A DNA stretch of 64,000 nt from Micromussa lordhowensis (GCA_964020085.1 OZ026595.1:4724117-4788116), one strand, 5' to 3'. Shown: positions 11,378 to 25,119, counted from the stretch's first letter. The notes: a model not told the origin generated them from the sequence alone. Made by a program: numbers and translations.

Positions 11378-12601
11378 ATGCAGCACTGCGACTGGAATAG
11401 GAGTCTCAACGTCTTTCCGCCGTATAACTCTTCGTCGTTTTATATTGATGATATTCTGAGCTCGGGATCACAACGACCTCAAGCTTCCATCTGCACTTCA
11501 ACAATGTGCGAGGTACCTAAACCACCTTGCCTATCACCAGCCTTTCATCTTCCTACACCGCGAACCTACAATAATCTGAGCAGCCCATTCACGCCTTATC
11601 ATTCCCCGAGGGGCTTCGGTTTCCATGCGCCGAGCATTCCCAGTGTTTATGAAGCCTACAACGATCACAGTAAGTAGGATCGATAACTCTCTAGCTAGTC
11701 AGTTGAATAACAAAGTTTGAGTGTAAAATGCTGCGCTAAGGTCACTAGAGTGAAGTGATTTCTTTCGTTCAGTGAGATATCGGAATCGATTACCGCTATT
11801 GAGTTCTGGTTCGTTCTGTCGATGAATTTAGTTTCACTGACTCTCGATAGAGTGCTCAGCAGGGTACATTAGCGAAGTAGTTCGTGCTGGCTTTTGGTAA
11901 TGACCACAGCGCTTTCTTCTGGCTGTGAAGTAAGTGATAAGAGCATAAAGTCATTAACTGAAGTCTTGTGTTGCTCAGTTCGCCAAGCACTGTACCATTT
12001 GGCAGTTTACTTGAATTCTGTTGTTCGCTTTCATGAGACTCGCTCTTCATGACAGCATTGACGCCTTCAACACCATCTGATTAACATGTACTTCCTGAAA
12101 ACCGCGTGCGTTCATCCCGAACTCGGAATCTAGAGAAATCACTGGTAGTAATTCTTTGTTTTGAACTGCATAATAAGACTTCTAGAAGCGAAAATTAGGG
12201 AGTAAAGCTTAACGGAAATACTGCCGCAGTATTCGCACCCAACTTAGACCTCAATTTAACCCGCAGAAATTGTTGCATCTGTAATCATTTCCGTCGCTTC
12301 TTTACTTTTAGGTGCCTGGAATCTGTTTTTACCAAAGCCGCAGAAGAAGAAAGGTGGCCAGGTTCGGTTCTCTAACGAACAAACGATGGAGCTGGAGAAG
12401 ATTTTTGAGAATCAGAAATACCTCTCGCCACCGGAACGCAAGCAATTGTCCAAGGTCCTTGGGTTAACAGAGCGACAAGTTAAGACCTGGTTTCAAAACC
12501 GCAGAGCGAAATGGAGGCGCTTTAAACAGGAATCACAAGGCGACAAATCGGAAAGATTAGAAAATGAAGAAGCGAAGGCGATAGAAAAGACTTCTTCGTA
12601 A
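11378..12601 (+). CDS. HHEX: HHEX homeobox transcription factor (two exons)
   Basis: Exons 11378-11669 and 12312-12601 join across a GT-AG intron (AACGATCACA|GTAAGT, then TTTACTTTTAG|GT) to give 193 residues. HHEX is a homeodomain repressor used in endoderm and vascular or blood patterning in vertebrates. The homeodomain covers about residues 110-169. Its [16 protein letters not shown] recognition helix has Gln-159 and Asn-160 at homeodomain positions 50 and 51. The [11 protein letters not shown] entry and YLSPPER loop are typical of HHEX. FYIDDIL at residues 21-27 is an eh1-type Groucho/TLE-binding motif. The middle is rich in Pro and Ser. The homeodomain is not split by an intron, and the C-terminal tail is short and charged. 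I see no defect. Confidence 0.95.
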
Positions 12602-13320
12602 GTTCAACCGGCGCTAGAACTCGCGTACGCACCGCATTTACCCAGCAATTGTAAACTGTCCCAGTGCGAAATATGGCAGACGCTACGTTCGGTTCAGTTC
12701 GGAACATTAGCACTGAATGTTTTTGAATTAAGGCATTTAAGAAGTTCTCAAATGCTGGTTTTACAGCGTTTCAGTAAAACTCTAGACTTTGTATAAAATC
12801 GTGTCATAAAGAAGACGTTTAGAATTTAACTCGCGCTGGCCGTTGAGAGTGAAGTTCATGTCATGGCAGAGTCTACATCAGTCACTGATTTTGCTGAAGT
12901 TGGTTCGCAAAGTTGACTGACACAAAGGCCTGTTCTTTAGTCGCAGAACTATTTCATTTGAATAGAGCAGGGTTGGCTGTTAAGCTATAGAAAATAGTTG
13001 ATTTTAAAGTCGGTTGTTAAAAGTAATCAGTAACACAACTATTGTAAACTCGTATGCTAAGTCATAACTGTTAGTGAATTACACGTTAAAGCAAAATTAA
13101 TTGCCGAGTTTAAACAAAACTGTTCCCAAGCAAAGACTAGAAAGCCATACGCGATACATGTCTTGTATATACGACAAAAATTGCTCAGAAATGTGAGTTA
13201 TGATTTCCTTTTTTCAACGTGGTTGCTTTATGAGAAGAAGCGAAAGATTGTACAGAATAGCAAACAGTAAATTGAACACTGTGTAATAGCTTTGATTTCC
13301 AATTAGTCATTTTTACTGAG

Positions 13321-13326
13321 AATAAA
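13321..13326 (+). terminator. Poly(A) signal of HHEX
   Basis: AATAAA is followed about 20 bp later by a GT-rich run (TTGTTGTGTGTGTG), the usual downstream element for cleavage. It lies 720 bp after the stop codon and before any further splice-like site is needed. It supports a two-exon transcript with a 3' UTR of about 740 nt. Confidence 0.6.
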
Positions 13327-13380
13327 CTTACTCAAACGACATTGTTGTGTGTGTGCCTAATGAATGCTTGTCTTTTCAGC

Positions 13381-16300
13381 TCAAAAGCTTAGAAGAAGCT
13401 TACGTAACGACAGCAAACGCGCAGAAGTTTGTCCCAAAAACCTATGTGTAGCGATTTTTGTAGCTAAAGGTAATTTATTGCAGCCCAACGAAGATGCTTT
13501 GGATATTTCGAAGGCAATTTTAAGAGTCTCATGACACGAGATAATTGCTTGGTTTGATCTCTGACATTTCCTATGATAAGATTGACATAGTCTTTTAGCG
13601 AATTGCGCTTTCACTCTCATTATTACTCTTTTAATTGCTCTATAGACAGGATGTGTGCTTCCAAACAAGTTTTTCTCTTGGTTTTGAAAAGGCAAAGATC
13701 ACCTCTTTGGCCCGTAATCATTATTTCGGAGCTCTTTAAGTCACTTTTTCTCTTTCGAGTCTTTGCTATCGTCTACGAAGAAGACCAAGTCGCCAAGTGC
13801 CACGATTTGTCCGACCATTAACGAATCCTAATTGGTACTGTGTCAGAGGGATAGAAAATTATTTGTTTATATTATGGCGACAAAGGGCTCTTGCGACTGT
13901 GATAAAGTGGATTCAATCTATAAACCTTATCTTATAGCTTTCCTCGCCCTGAACGTGTTTTCAGAGCAGCATGGTTCGCACGCTTTCCCGACGTTGCTTT
14001 TCACAAACGCCAAGTGAATTGTTTTGACACGGAGCGACTGAACGAGTAAAATTAATTGCAAAGGATTTCTTTTTCAATAGAAAGGTGTGAAATTCAATGT
14101 GATAAAATAATTACCATGGACTGTGCTGTTTGTAAAAGACACAAAGAGTGTTTTAGAGCGGGATTGCCAAAAGCCATTGAGGTCTTTATTTTCGAGGAGG
14201 TCGCCTTTTCTCTAATTGAAAGGGGTTTCTGCTCTTTTGTAATCAATCTTGAATTAGTTATCGATTCCTTGCTTTACCCACCCCGTATCCACAACAATGC
14301 TTCTAAAAGACTATTAAACGCATCAGCTCAATTGTAAATGACTCTTTGATGCTTTCTGTTTGTTCTCTCTGCAAGTTTGGGAAACTAAGGAAAGAAAAAC
14401 GCTTTAAAAAGTTTCTCTTTGTGGGCGTAGAATACACAGAGATCAGCTCTTTTTCATTAAGGCCAGTGAATAGCATTGCGTGTGTGGCCAAAAGAAATCT
14501 GCGAGAAGTAGAGATAACCCCTTGTCACTCGCCCCTATTCACTCGTTGTAATCCAAATTCAAAATAGCGCTAATCGAGATATACATTTAAACCATTAGGA
14601 TTCTCAAGGTCTGTGTAACATAACACTACAACATGTTTTGTCGCAATAAAGGACAAGAACGCAAATTGTCAACAGATTACTTTGTATCTGATTCATGTTT
14701 GTAAATTGTTTTTAGTCGGGCAGTTTTAGCTATTTCAATGTACATTAGGAGTTTTTGACGCGTTCGTATTTTCGCTTTCTTGATCGACTTTCCGGTCTTT
14801 AGACGCATTTAGTTTTCGCCAATTAAATACCAGCTGTTTCCTCTATGGAGCCGAAACAACTAACACTAAACAAAGGCAAAATATACACAATTTTGGCGTC
14901 TGGCTTCCCCACAGCCCTACTCATTTTTTAGTTCATGCGTTACTCAGTAAAGCTACAACCCTAATTAAAGAAGGGTTTTATGAAGCCAAACAAAAGAAGG
15001 GGAAAAAAAGCGTTTTCACGAGTTTTGTACGCACGGTTTGAACATAGAGTTGAGATTCAAAGATGTGACAATTGTATTTTATTTCGCAGTATACATGGAA
15101 CTAAAGTAGCAAGACATGTCAGGCTATGTTCACAGAGTTATTAGGGATCATTTATTCTTCTCTGTTTGAACAGGAATTACTTCATGAGCGGAAAATAAGA
15201 TCAAGTATAAGTAATATTTAAGATACTTCAAAGGAAGGCTGAAATTAAAAGCCAGTTAGGAGAATGATTGTCTAAAGACCTAATTATGATACTTTTTTTA
15301 GCTTGAAACTAAATAAAGTAAAACTCTCCCACTTATTTCACAGCTTTTAGCATGGCTGCCCAACCCTTCTGTTTTCAGATCAAATCATTCAAAAAGATTT
15401 TTATAAATGATTTGACCAAATGCAATGTCAGTGTGAGCATTAAGTTGTATTCAAAGCTAATTTAGTGAAATTTAAGGTTACCCCAACCTTGATCTAAAAA
15501 TGATCAAATTTTCTGATAGAAACAGAATTATGTTTGTTACAAAACTATCTTGAGCAAATGATTGAAATATTTCGATAAAATTCATTGAATGTAACCTATT
15601 TGTAGTTATCTGCCAAACTTACTCTGGCATATCCAGATTTTGTGTGAATTAACTAGTGTATATCAACGCATTTTCTAAAAAAACGATTATAAATATATAG
15701 CCTACGGTTTCCTTCAATGAAATAACCACTGAAAAATGTCGTTTTCCCGGCATTAAGAGCTCTTACACCCTCCTTTCCTGCTGTTTTATTGCAGGCTTAC
15801 AAAAAACCGATGGAAATATTTATCTGAGAGCTTGTGAGGTAGACCTCAAACATGCTAATATTTCCAAAACGGCAAATGGCGGAACGAGGTACTAACTTTT
15901 GATGGCTTCCCTTCGCGGATAACCAAATGCGCCTTGGGAACAACTGATAACATTGTATTGCTTGTCGCAATACAGCCGAATAGGCGAGGGAGGGTTTCCC
16001 GGTATTTAAGAATAATTTAACTTCTTTGAACGCATCAAAACGCCGCATTTTATTCTGCGTGTTTTCAGTGTTTCTAACCTGCGTGGAATGATGTAAATCG
16101 AGTAAAGGAATTCATATAAGTTATCCATGTGTAATGGAACAAGCGCCCGATCGTCTGCACTCTGTTTTGTGAAGTTAAACAATAGAAAAAGATCTAGCTA
16201 CACGGAAAGGGTTGTTCATTTAATTTCTTGCTTTAGGGCGGATAAATTGTCTTTTGTTCCTAGATGTACCGCGCTGTTGACGACATTATAAAGACCTTGA

Positions 16301-19300
16301 AGACAGATAACCAAAGCTATATACCTTGATCGTGTAATGAATATTTCTAACCATACTCCATTTATCGTGACACATCAAACTTTTTGATTCGTTATTGTAA
16401 TGTTCTTTATTGGATTTAGAAACCTCTTTGTATCGGCTTCTAGCCTGGCTGAGTTCTTAGTTACATTAATACACATTCATGGGTGATAAACTAACTTTAG
16501 TTTCATACTATTCCGTGATTATTTCAAGAAATCATCACTCATTTTTCTCCCTGTGTTAAATTCCAACAAAAACAAACCAACTTTGCCTCTACTGAGTTAT
16601 TCTAGAATTGTGAATGAAGACTAACCCTTCTTTGAAAGAGTGGTTTGAAACTACCTTGACAGTGATACAACTCTAAACTGACACGTTTTTTTTTTAATTT
16701 AGCCGAGAATCCAGTTTCTTTTTATTAGAGCAAGGACAATGCCACTGCTGGGCTGTAAACGTAGAAAAGTGTTGATTGTGAAATGCGGGCCCCGTGAACT
16801 GATTAGACCCTTATGGGTTCATTTTGTTTTTAGCCATTAGTGATGCGTTTCTAACTAACTCGGCAAACTGAAATAGATCTCACTCCATTTAGTGATTATT
16901 CTCAGAGTGGTTTAATACCAAATTTTGTTCATGCACAACTAGTCAAAATGTTTTCCACTTAGTTAGAATTCAAATGCCACAGTTAATTTGTGATAATTGT
17001 GAGGTAGATAGACACAATAAGCGATCACAGTACAGGAGAAACCCTATGCATTGCTTTTCCTCAGTGACTTCTTCAAACTGAATCCGATGTGTTAAATATA
17101 GTGCAATGAGTATTTTAGGTTAATAAAAAACCACAAAGATTAGGTAAAACTTTGTAGATAAATTGCAGAGACTAAATGATGTAAAATAAAACGTGTATCA
17201 AATCTTTCCTAAAATTGCTAAATGGCAAGTTTCTACATTATTTGAATTGATTTGACCATTGCAATGATATCTTAAAAACTAGAGTTACCCATAGCCATAT
17301 GAGATTTTTAATGAGAAAAATTATTTTGCTAGTGATTGCTAAATTGGGCGGTCTGCTCCATGGAATTTGTCATTAGGTTATGAGTGTGCATCTCTAACAT
17401 TTGTTCTTAATTAAGATACTTCGCAGTAAAAGACTTCTAATAGTCTTGGGCTTTCTTGAAATCTACGAAACCATTTTCTGTATATAAGATGAGGAAAAAA
17501 AACTCCAAATAACATCACTGACTGAGCTCAGTGATTTCATTTACAATGGAAAGAAATCTTTATAAGTTACTATACTGTAACAATGTCTTATACCACTCAG
17601 AAGGCATACAGCTCTAAACTTGTGTATGACAACTGATGGAGCTCAAAATTAAGCCAATTAATTAACACAGAAATAAGTTGATGGAATAACGAATGAAACT
17701 ACCACAATAGTATAATTAAAATACAATGTACATGAACACAACATGTTCATACAACTGAATCACAAGTAATGTTATCACTTTTATTTTATGCACAGCAAGA
17801 CGACACATTTTGCGTGTACGATCTCGCTGCTTTCATTCACTGATGCCATCTGTGCTCTTAGTTCTCTGTATAATAAAATAATATTACATGAAATTAGGTT
17901 AAAACCATGAAACGAACAGATTTTTCTCCGGTAGGTTTGTTTATGATTGCAAGGAGGTCGAGTGATAGGAATAAACATCACGATTTTTGGATTCTGTCAA
18001 CCTTCTCGTTGAGATAAACCACCTTGTAATGCAGTGGAATAAATCTATCTAAATCAGAACTGATATTGTAGACAGAATTTCCTAAAATAATGCGGGCTTT
18101 CCATTACCTACGTTTTTCTGCTTTTGGGATAGTTCTACTTAAAGTGAGTGATTTTGTAATGTTGCGTGCAAGGAAAATAGAGTAAAGTTCGACATGTCTT
18201 TACTCAGTTCCTCACATTTGACATTCTAATTTGCGACGTTGATTTAAGCTTGATCTCTCTCACGAGTAAGAAACTGCAGAGTAACTGATAAATTTGTATT
18301 TTCTTTGCTAATTAATTGCCAAGCTTTTTTCCTTTCGGGTATGTTGGAAAACATGTTTGCTCGCGCTCTTCGTTTTCCATACCTCAAAGACACGCCCAAC
18401 GGGGGAAGAAAATTGAGTTCGATCATTCCAAATCTTCCCGACTCCTGACTCTCTAAACCAACGCATTCCTCAATGAACTTGTGATGTCAACTGCATGGGC
18501 AAACCTCATTAGCCAACACGCCCACTATCTCACCGAACTACGCTCTCTATGCGTTAGTAAACATTTTGTGTCATTTCTACAATTAGCGTGTTTACTATGT
18601 GGTGCCGTATAGTCGAAGGGTCTGTAAGCGATGGTGGTCCATTATCGTAATACAGGAAGCTTAGTTATTCGATGCCACTTGAGTAGTTTTCCGGCGCGCA
18701 GAACGAGTGAGATATTGAATGAAACAGTAGACACGTTTTTACAGAAAGAGTTGGTCTAAGAACCGGAAATTTTAGCATTTTGATTCAGTCGTTTCTTTCT
18801 GATATCTGCATGATCGGTAGATATGCAGCGTTGATAATTGCTGATATAAGAAAGAAAGTATGTTTCCACTTCCTTATCAAAAGCTTGGTAAAAAGTGATT
18901 AAGTTCACCGAGACCATATGTAGAAAAGTTTATAAGGTCTTTTCTTTTGAATATGCCTTGAATACCTTGCAACTGAATCAAAGTTAGTGTTTTATTTTGA
19001 AAAGTGTTTAGGAACTTTAGGCTAACGAGATGTGTTAGAGTAAATTGATAAATGTCTCCTCAGTCAGTTTTGTGAGCCTCATATTCAATATAAACGTATA
19101 TATATCTATACCATATACTACCTGCTTCTATAGATCGATTGCATCTGAACACTGCCCTTTAATTAATTTCTTGAGGGAAAAGTAAAAGCTACATAACAGA
19201 TGAATTATAACGCGCATTGAGAGACCAATATCTGTGACCCGGTGAGCATTAACAACGCCAAACAAAGGGTGAACAAGCACTCAAAGACCCACACCTTTTT

Positions 19301-19900
19301 GTTCCTTCTATACAAAACTTGACCTATAAACACTAGGGAAAAGGTTCTTCTTAATCAGTGGAAAATCATCTCAATCTGCTTGCGCGATACTAAACGTACT
19401 GTTTCGATCCATCGATGCAGCAATTACAGAATCGATTGGACAGCTGGCTTTGCACTTTACATATCATTTAGGAACGGAACGGAGGCGTTTTATCCAGAAC
19501 TTGCTATTGACGTTACAAGCTGAACGAAAGACAACAGTGCTATCAGCAGTGATGTAGCTGCTAGAGGCATTTTAGAGACAGCAAATTGTTCGGTTGCGTA
19601 GAAACTGTTTAGTTGTAAAGGACTTGTTATGATGATCAGCGACGTAAATGCCCGCTCCTCAGTTTATGGAATGTACAGCCGTCATGCCCTCGGGCTTAGT
19701 TAATCTGTTTGATAATGGATGGATTAATGTGGTTCCCTCAGCTCATCGATGTTCAAGGGACATCGTTTCGAATATCATTACCATCCTAACAATATGGGTT
19801 TTACGATGCGTTCTTGACATCATGGAATAACATGGCAAGAAGAAAACGACTGCTCAATTCCTGCACGTGCAACACTGTTTTTCAGAACAACTTGGCCATT
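13381..19900. other. Gene-free region downstream of HHEX
   Basis: About 6.5 kb of AT-rich DNA without a recognisable coding exon, RNA gene or clear transposon. Every ORF is short, and none shows a domain or codon pattern unlike chance. It may hold HHEX regulatory sequence; only comparison with a related genome could show that. Confidence 0.4.
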
Positions 19901-19987
19901 CGTATGAAAACAAAAATAACAATGTTTGGAGAGGAAGCTACATCAGCCTAAGCTGGGTTTTAATGGGGATCCTGTATCCTGGTCGAA

Positions 19988-20175
19988 TTGGAATTTGGAG
20001 ATGTTGGTTTTTGTGGAGGGAAGAAAACCGGAGAACCCGGAGAAAAACCCTCAGAGCAAGACGAGAACCAACAACAAACTCAACCCACAAATGGCACCGG
20101 GCCGGAATCCAACCCGGACTACATATTGGTGGGAGGCGAGCGCTCTCACCACTGCAATATCTCTGCTCCCCATAC
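19988..20175 (-). repeat. tRNA-derived SINE of a second family
   Basis: The minus strand begins with an A-box-like GGTGAGAGCGCTC and has a B-box-like GGGTTGGATTCC about 35 bp further on. A tail follows rich in GGTTCTC and CCGGGTTCTCC words. The spacing of the two boxes fits a pol III promoter. It differs in sequence from the SINE at 34287 and 58690, so it is a separate family. Confidence 0.6.
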
Positions 20176-20199
20176 TCAAAATATGAAAAGTAAAGAAAA

Positions 20200-21900
20200 T
20201 TTGTTGAACAAGTTATCAAAGTTTTCTCGAGAAAAGAAACAAAATGTCGTTTAATTTGCGTTAGAAGCATTACACCGTGACGTCAGTTGTGTTACACTGC
20301 TGAAGCAACCAGTTTCTTTCACGCATTTACTGCTCGGATGTTTCTCTCGGATGTAGCTCTCGAACAACAGTTTTTTTGTCAATGTATTGACATTTAAAAG
20401 TGACTCCTAGTCATGGGGAACTTAGAGAAAGAAATTATATTGGGGCTGTGAAATTAGTTCCAGTTCTGAAGTAGAAGATTGTCAAGATACAAGAAAATAA
20501 CCTATGAAGTTTTCAACTAAAAAATAACAATAAATAAAAATACAAAAGTAATTCTCTTGAGAATATTACACAAATACCAAAGTCATTTTTCTGTTGTATT
20601 TTACTTTCTCTGCGTGAGCTGTGAAAACTTTGCTTTGCTATTTTTGTAGGCATGGAAAGGACGCAAAATCGAGAATTTCCTGCTTAAGCTCTTGACACGA
20701 GTCACTGTAGACCCACTGATCTTGTTTAATTTAGATTCCAGTAGAAATGACAGTCAAAAAACAAAATTTCACACCTAGAATCTGCGAAGAGAAGGCAAGT
20801 CCGAATAACTGCAATGGGCGCCGTGTTCGACCCTGAGGTCGTGAAATAATCTTGAAATCTAGAGGAGTGCTGTGTTCTGACCGTGGTAAAGCAATTAACA
20901 AAACAATTATTCACCGCAATTAGTGAGCTGTCCGCAAATGTACTTTATGCCCGACATAAGTATTTTCCTTTCGATAACTATCAACACAGTAATACACGTT
21001 ATTGATGACCGAGAACCGAAGTACACTAAGCAGTTTATCACGGAAAATAGCGTTTAATACGACTTTTATTTCACTCGGCGCGCTTGGTGTCCCCGTGAAA
21101 TATGAACAGATATCTTTTTTCTGCCTTGAGACATTAAATTTGACGCCGTCTAGATCAAATCCCAGTACTAAGCGAGATTACGAAAGCAATTATCGCGCTG
21201 GGAAAATTGCCCGCTGAGTTATTTCCTGCCGGCTGGGGTAGGTGATATGGGGATCTGAGATATTTAATTGCTTAATGGATTTTTGGGGTACGCCTCTTTC
21301 TTGGTAAATAAACAAAACAAAGAATCTATCGCAATTCGATGGTCACGTTTGTTTTCGCGCCTTTGATGCACCGTGGAAGCTAAAACAGACTTTTCTGGAA
21401 AGCGTCTAAGCGGATTAGAGTTTGATTATCGGCGCAAGAAATGTTAACACACACCTCGCTAAAATTTCACAACATCCTCTACTCGTCAATGTGAAATACA
21501 CCTCATGGATGATACACGAAATATTCTACTGTAAGCACTTCACGCTTTCAGTGGCAAGTAAATTTGGCGCGTAAACAAAATTGGAAAACACATAACAATT
21601 TTAAGCACTTCCATGTACCCGGCTGTAGTCTGCAAAAAAAGGTATTTCAAGTGGCTCACTTTTGTTTTCTCTGAAACAGCACCGCCATACATATTTTCCA
21701 TCTTATTTACGCGCGTAAATTATTGCACGGAAATGGAAACGTAGACTCGTCTAAAACGTGTGGTGATAAATGTAAACTGGACGGTTTTTTAACAGTAACA
21801 TAATTAATGCAGGCTTGATCTGGTCTGAACTGCGAAAACATCGGAATACTTTTCGCATAATAATGCGCAAAAGAATGAAAACTTGCCGAAATCGTCGAGT
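20200..21900. other. No gene recognised
   Basis: Intergenic AT-rich sequence with only short ORFs. A CG-containing block around 21060-21250 shows no homology I can name. Confidence 0.4.
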
Positions 21901-21904
21901 TGGC

Positions 21905-21919
21905 GGGGGGGGGGGGGGG
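21905..21919 (+). repeat. Homopolymer run of 15 G
   Basis: Fifteen consecutive G residues in otherwise AT-rich DNA. Such runs are length-variable and easily mis-sequenced. Confidence 0.95.
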
Positions 21920-22021
21920 AGTACTGGAGAGTGTCCACGATGGCTAGTATAACTACAATGGGAACTGTACTCAGGAAAATGTCTTTGTGAACAACCAAAT
22001 CGACAGCGTTTCTCATTTTGC

Positions 22022-22800
22022 TATACAGTCGAACTTCCACTATCGGACACCTCTCTACAACGGCCATCTCTCCACAACGGAAACGACCACTAAAGGACGT
22101 CCAAACGGCCAAAATAGCCTCTCCATAACGGCAAGTTAATCAACGACGGACGAACGGTGTATACAAAACCCCATCAGTTTGTTGTAAAATGTCACGAAAC
22201 TTGGATCCAAATACCGCGCGTCGTTGGTTTGTTTCTGTTTGGTTTTTGTTTTATTGATATACTTTGATTGTGTTACGTATTTATCAGATACAATAAGCAT
22301 TAAAAAAATAGCAAATAAAAATGTTGCACACCCCGACACAAACAAGTGTCTCATTACAGTCTACGTGGGACCCAGTTTTAAAATCCCCTGGCTGGAGAGA
22401 GGCACTGAAGACCCACGACGGTGCAGCCTTGTTTGAGAAAGAAAAACAGACCTCGACCGGCGTGCGATGCGACACCCTCTCGGAGCACAAGCATTCGACA
22501 AAATGTCATGAACTAAATTTTATTTTAAACTGAAAATGGCTTTACTGATGACTCTTTGTGGCTGTTATAGTCCCCAATTCGGCAATCATGCCAGGGTACT
22601 CATCAAGTGCTTTTTACTGTCGAACCTCTCGACAACGGATACCTTGGGGACAGAGAAAAGCGGTCATTGTAGAGACGTGGCCGTTATTGGAGGTAGGGGT
22701 GTTCACAGCCCTTTTTTTTCTCGTATTATTATTCGATCGTTGAACGCGCGGAGAGAATCGCGTGCGTAAATAGAGAGGCTATGCCAGTCTAGGTACCACC
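22022..22800. repeat. Two fragments of a MITE family with TACAGTCGAAC-type ends
   Basis: TACAGTCGAACTTCC at about 22024 and TACTGTCGAACCTCTCG at about 22615 each lead into rows of CAACGG/CGGCCA words, such as CTCTACAACGGCC, and mirror-image words such as GGCCGTTATTGG. This is the layout of palindromic mariner/pogo-type MITE ends. Downstream, GTTCACAGCCCTTTTTTTT to ACGCGCG (about 22700-22760) recurs near 53220. The pieces are truncated and I cannot define full element boundaries. Confidence 0.45.
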
Positions 22801-24240
22801 GAAATACTGGGATTATCTAGACACTACACAACAATTTACAATAGCAGTTCGGTCGAATCGGTACAGTGTGACACAACCGAAAAACATCGATTTATTATTT
22901 CAAACGCAATTGCAAAATATAAACACAGCGTTTCACATTGTTTACTAATAAGCGAAAAGAAAGAAAGGTTAAGTGGCAAGACAGTCCGCTAACCCGCGGA
23001 ACAAATAATTGCTAGGTCAATAGAGACTTTTTTTCGAGCAAGGCACGCGATTTGAGGCATAAGTTGGCGTTGAATTTTACAAGTAAACAAATAAGCAAGG
23101 TTCTAAGTGGTAATACATTAGTAAGTAAATAAAGCAGAGCTTTCGAAACTAGCATTATTAATACATGTATGTACGCCACACACGAAAGAATCAAATATTT
23201 CTAGCTCTTTGACTATAGAATGTGCGAAGAAAACTTTTCAAAGTAACTCATCTAGCAATCTTTTTGCTTCGATAAAAAGAAACACGAATTTCCTCAACAA
23301 TTTCCTGTGTTTGAAATTCTTTTTTTATATTTTTGCTCAATAAAATGATTTACGAAAAGTCTATTTTAAAGTGATTGTCAAAAATAGATGCAAAGCGTAG
23401 CATTAACAGTGATCAAAAACATTTTCCGAAATATCTTCGCGATTGCCGCGGATTAAAATTTTTGCGTCAATTTCCGTTCAGGAAGAGAAACTGCGTCACA
23501 ATTACGTCATAAGACGATGGTGATCTATTTCGGACCATCACAGCGATGCTTCAAACTGTGAACGTTGCTGCAAAGTAATTTATAATTCCAATTGACTGAT
23601 ATTTGTCAAACGTTTAATTCTTAGGTGTGGTTACAAACTGCAGGTTTGATAAATTACTTTAATTTGTCCGTTGAAAACTAACACGCGAACCTTCTTACGT
23701 TAACCAGATTAAGACATTAAAACTAAGCTTTTCACGGAGAGTCTCCAATAATCTTTACCTAGACTAGACGTTCTGGGTGTTTTTTTGGGGGGGGATTATA
23801 TTTTGACTAATAAAAAAGGCTCTTAAAAATCTCGCTTCAAGAGAGCTAGAAAACACTGTTTGCAACAGTACGTATTCAGAAGTACAGTATATCATAATAT
23901 ACATTCCATGGATTTTGATCTGACTTATTCAATTATCACTATCGCCCAATATAATCTGTACCACCTTATTTTTCACTGAAGGAAGACAGGCGATGGTTTA
24001 AAGAATTTCCAGGCAAGGCAATTATGGTTGCTAATTCCAGCATGTCACAGTTTGAGCACGGAACTTAACGGAAGTAAAGGGAAAAATATGTTCTCCTGCA
24101 ATGCCTCTTACAGACGTAATCAGCACCACGGGTAGAAATTCCATTCAAGGGCAGAGTCTATGTCACTGGCACGACAAGTACCGTTCAGATTATGTTCCAG
24201 GCGCACGGACAATATTATGGAGGAAAACTGGACAATTTGA
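22801..24240. other. No gene recognised
   Basis: Intergenic AT-rich DNA with short chance ORFs. A run of nine G lies near 23788. No repeat family was identified by eye. Confidence 0.35.
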
Positions 24241-24255
24241 GAAATACACCCTTTT

Positions 24256-24745
24256 TATATACTACTTATTAACCTCATCCGTTCGGTCATTACAGGGAAA
24301 TCTCAGACCGAGTCCTTGATGTATTGACCGAGCGATAGCGAGGTCAATACATCAAGGCCGAGGTCTGAGATTTCCCTGTAATGACCGAACGGATGAGGTT
24401 AATAAGTTATTTATTATATGGCCTTTTTAGCGCTATTCTTGAAAAGAATATAATAAACTGAACACCGCAAGTAATTTTCCACATCCGCTTGCGCGCGCAA
24501 CGGCTTTCTTCGTCGCTCATACTAAAGAAGTATCTGTGTGCTAGTTTTTTTCTCAGTTATTGAAAATATAGTAGTACTTTGTCCATCTTTTCTGTTGTTT
24601 TCGCCCACGCGCACATAGTTTTTTACTCACAACTCAAAAGAGCCGTCGAGCCGAGAAAAAATTTCATAATGCTCGGTCATTACAAGAAAATAATGCCCGC
24701 TCAGCAGCCAATCAGAGTGCGCGTACTTTTGTAGCCATATAATAA
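24256..24745. mobile_element. Snap-back MITE
   Basis: Arms 24265-24329 and 24342-24406 pair over about 65 bp around a 12-nt loop. They contain AACCTCATCCGTTCGGTCAT and its complement. TATATACTACTTATTA just outside the left arm and CCATATAATAAAA at about 24735 look like the outer ends. An AATCAGAGTGCGCGTAC segment just before the right end is typical of coral MITEs. There is no coding content. Confidence 0.65.
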
Positions 24746-24992
24746 AAGGATATGTTTTATAAGAATATCAATTTTTTTTGACTCGTTAAAAATGTTAATG
24801 TTACAAAGTTTGTTGTAAACATCCCCGCGTAGTGAAAAATATGTTACCCAAATTTAAGTGTTAAGGAAAATGGATTTGGATGAGAGCGGACACAGTGAAA
24901 GCGAATTTTACTATCCTGAGGAAGAAACTTTGAACCAAACGACGCCTATAAATCGTGACGGAGTTGAACATTCAAGAAAAAAAGTTATTTAA

Positions 24993-25119
24993 CGGGCTAG
25001 GTCGGTCCGTATGGGAAAAAACTGTGGCCTTGGTCTTGAGTACGGCCCTCGGCCCTCGGCCTTCGGCCTCTGGACAAGACCTCGGGCACCTTTTTTTTCC
25101 CATACGGACCTCCCGCCCG
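24993..25119. mobile_element. Foldback MITE with a CGGCC-rich loop
   Basis: The left arm GGTCCGTATGGGAAAAAA pairs with TTTTTTCCCATACGGACC on the right. The loop is made of CCTCGG and CTTCGG repeats. Outer CGGGC/GCCCG ends extend the pairing. Confidence 0.65.

Noticed and set aside
12522..12713. Minus-strand ORF across the homeobox
   Set aside because: Shadow of the HHEX coding strand.
13381..13450. Third HHEX exon after the TTTTCAG acceptor
   Set aside because: In the phase of the alternative donor it stops after a few codons, and a good AATAAA with GT-rich element lies before it. Kept only as a possible minor form.
22321..22533. Overlapping ORFs on both strands near 22.3 kb
   Set aside because: Similar lengths in opposing frames, no domain and nearby MITE fragments; chance.
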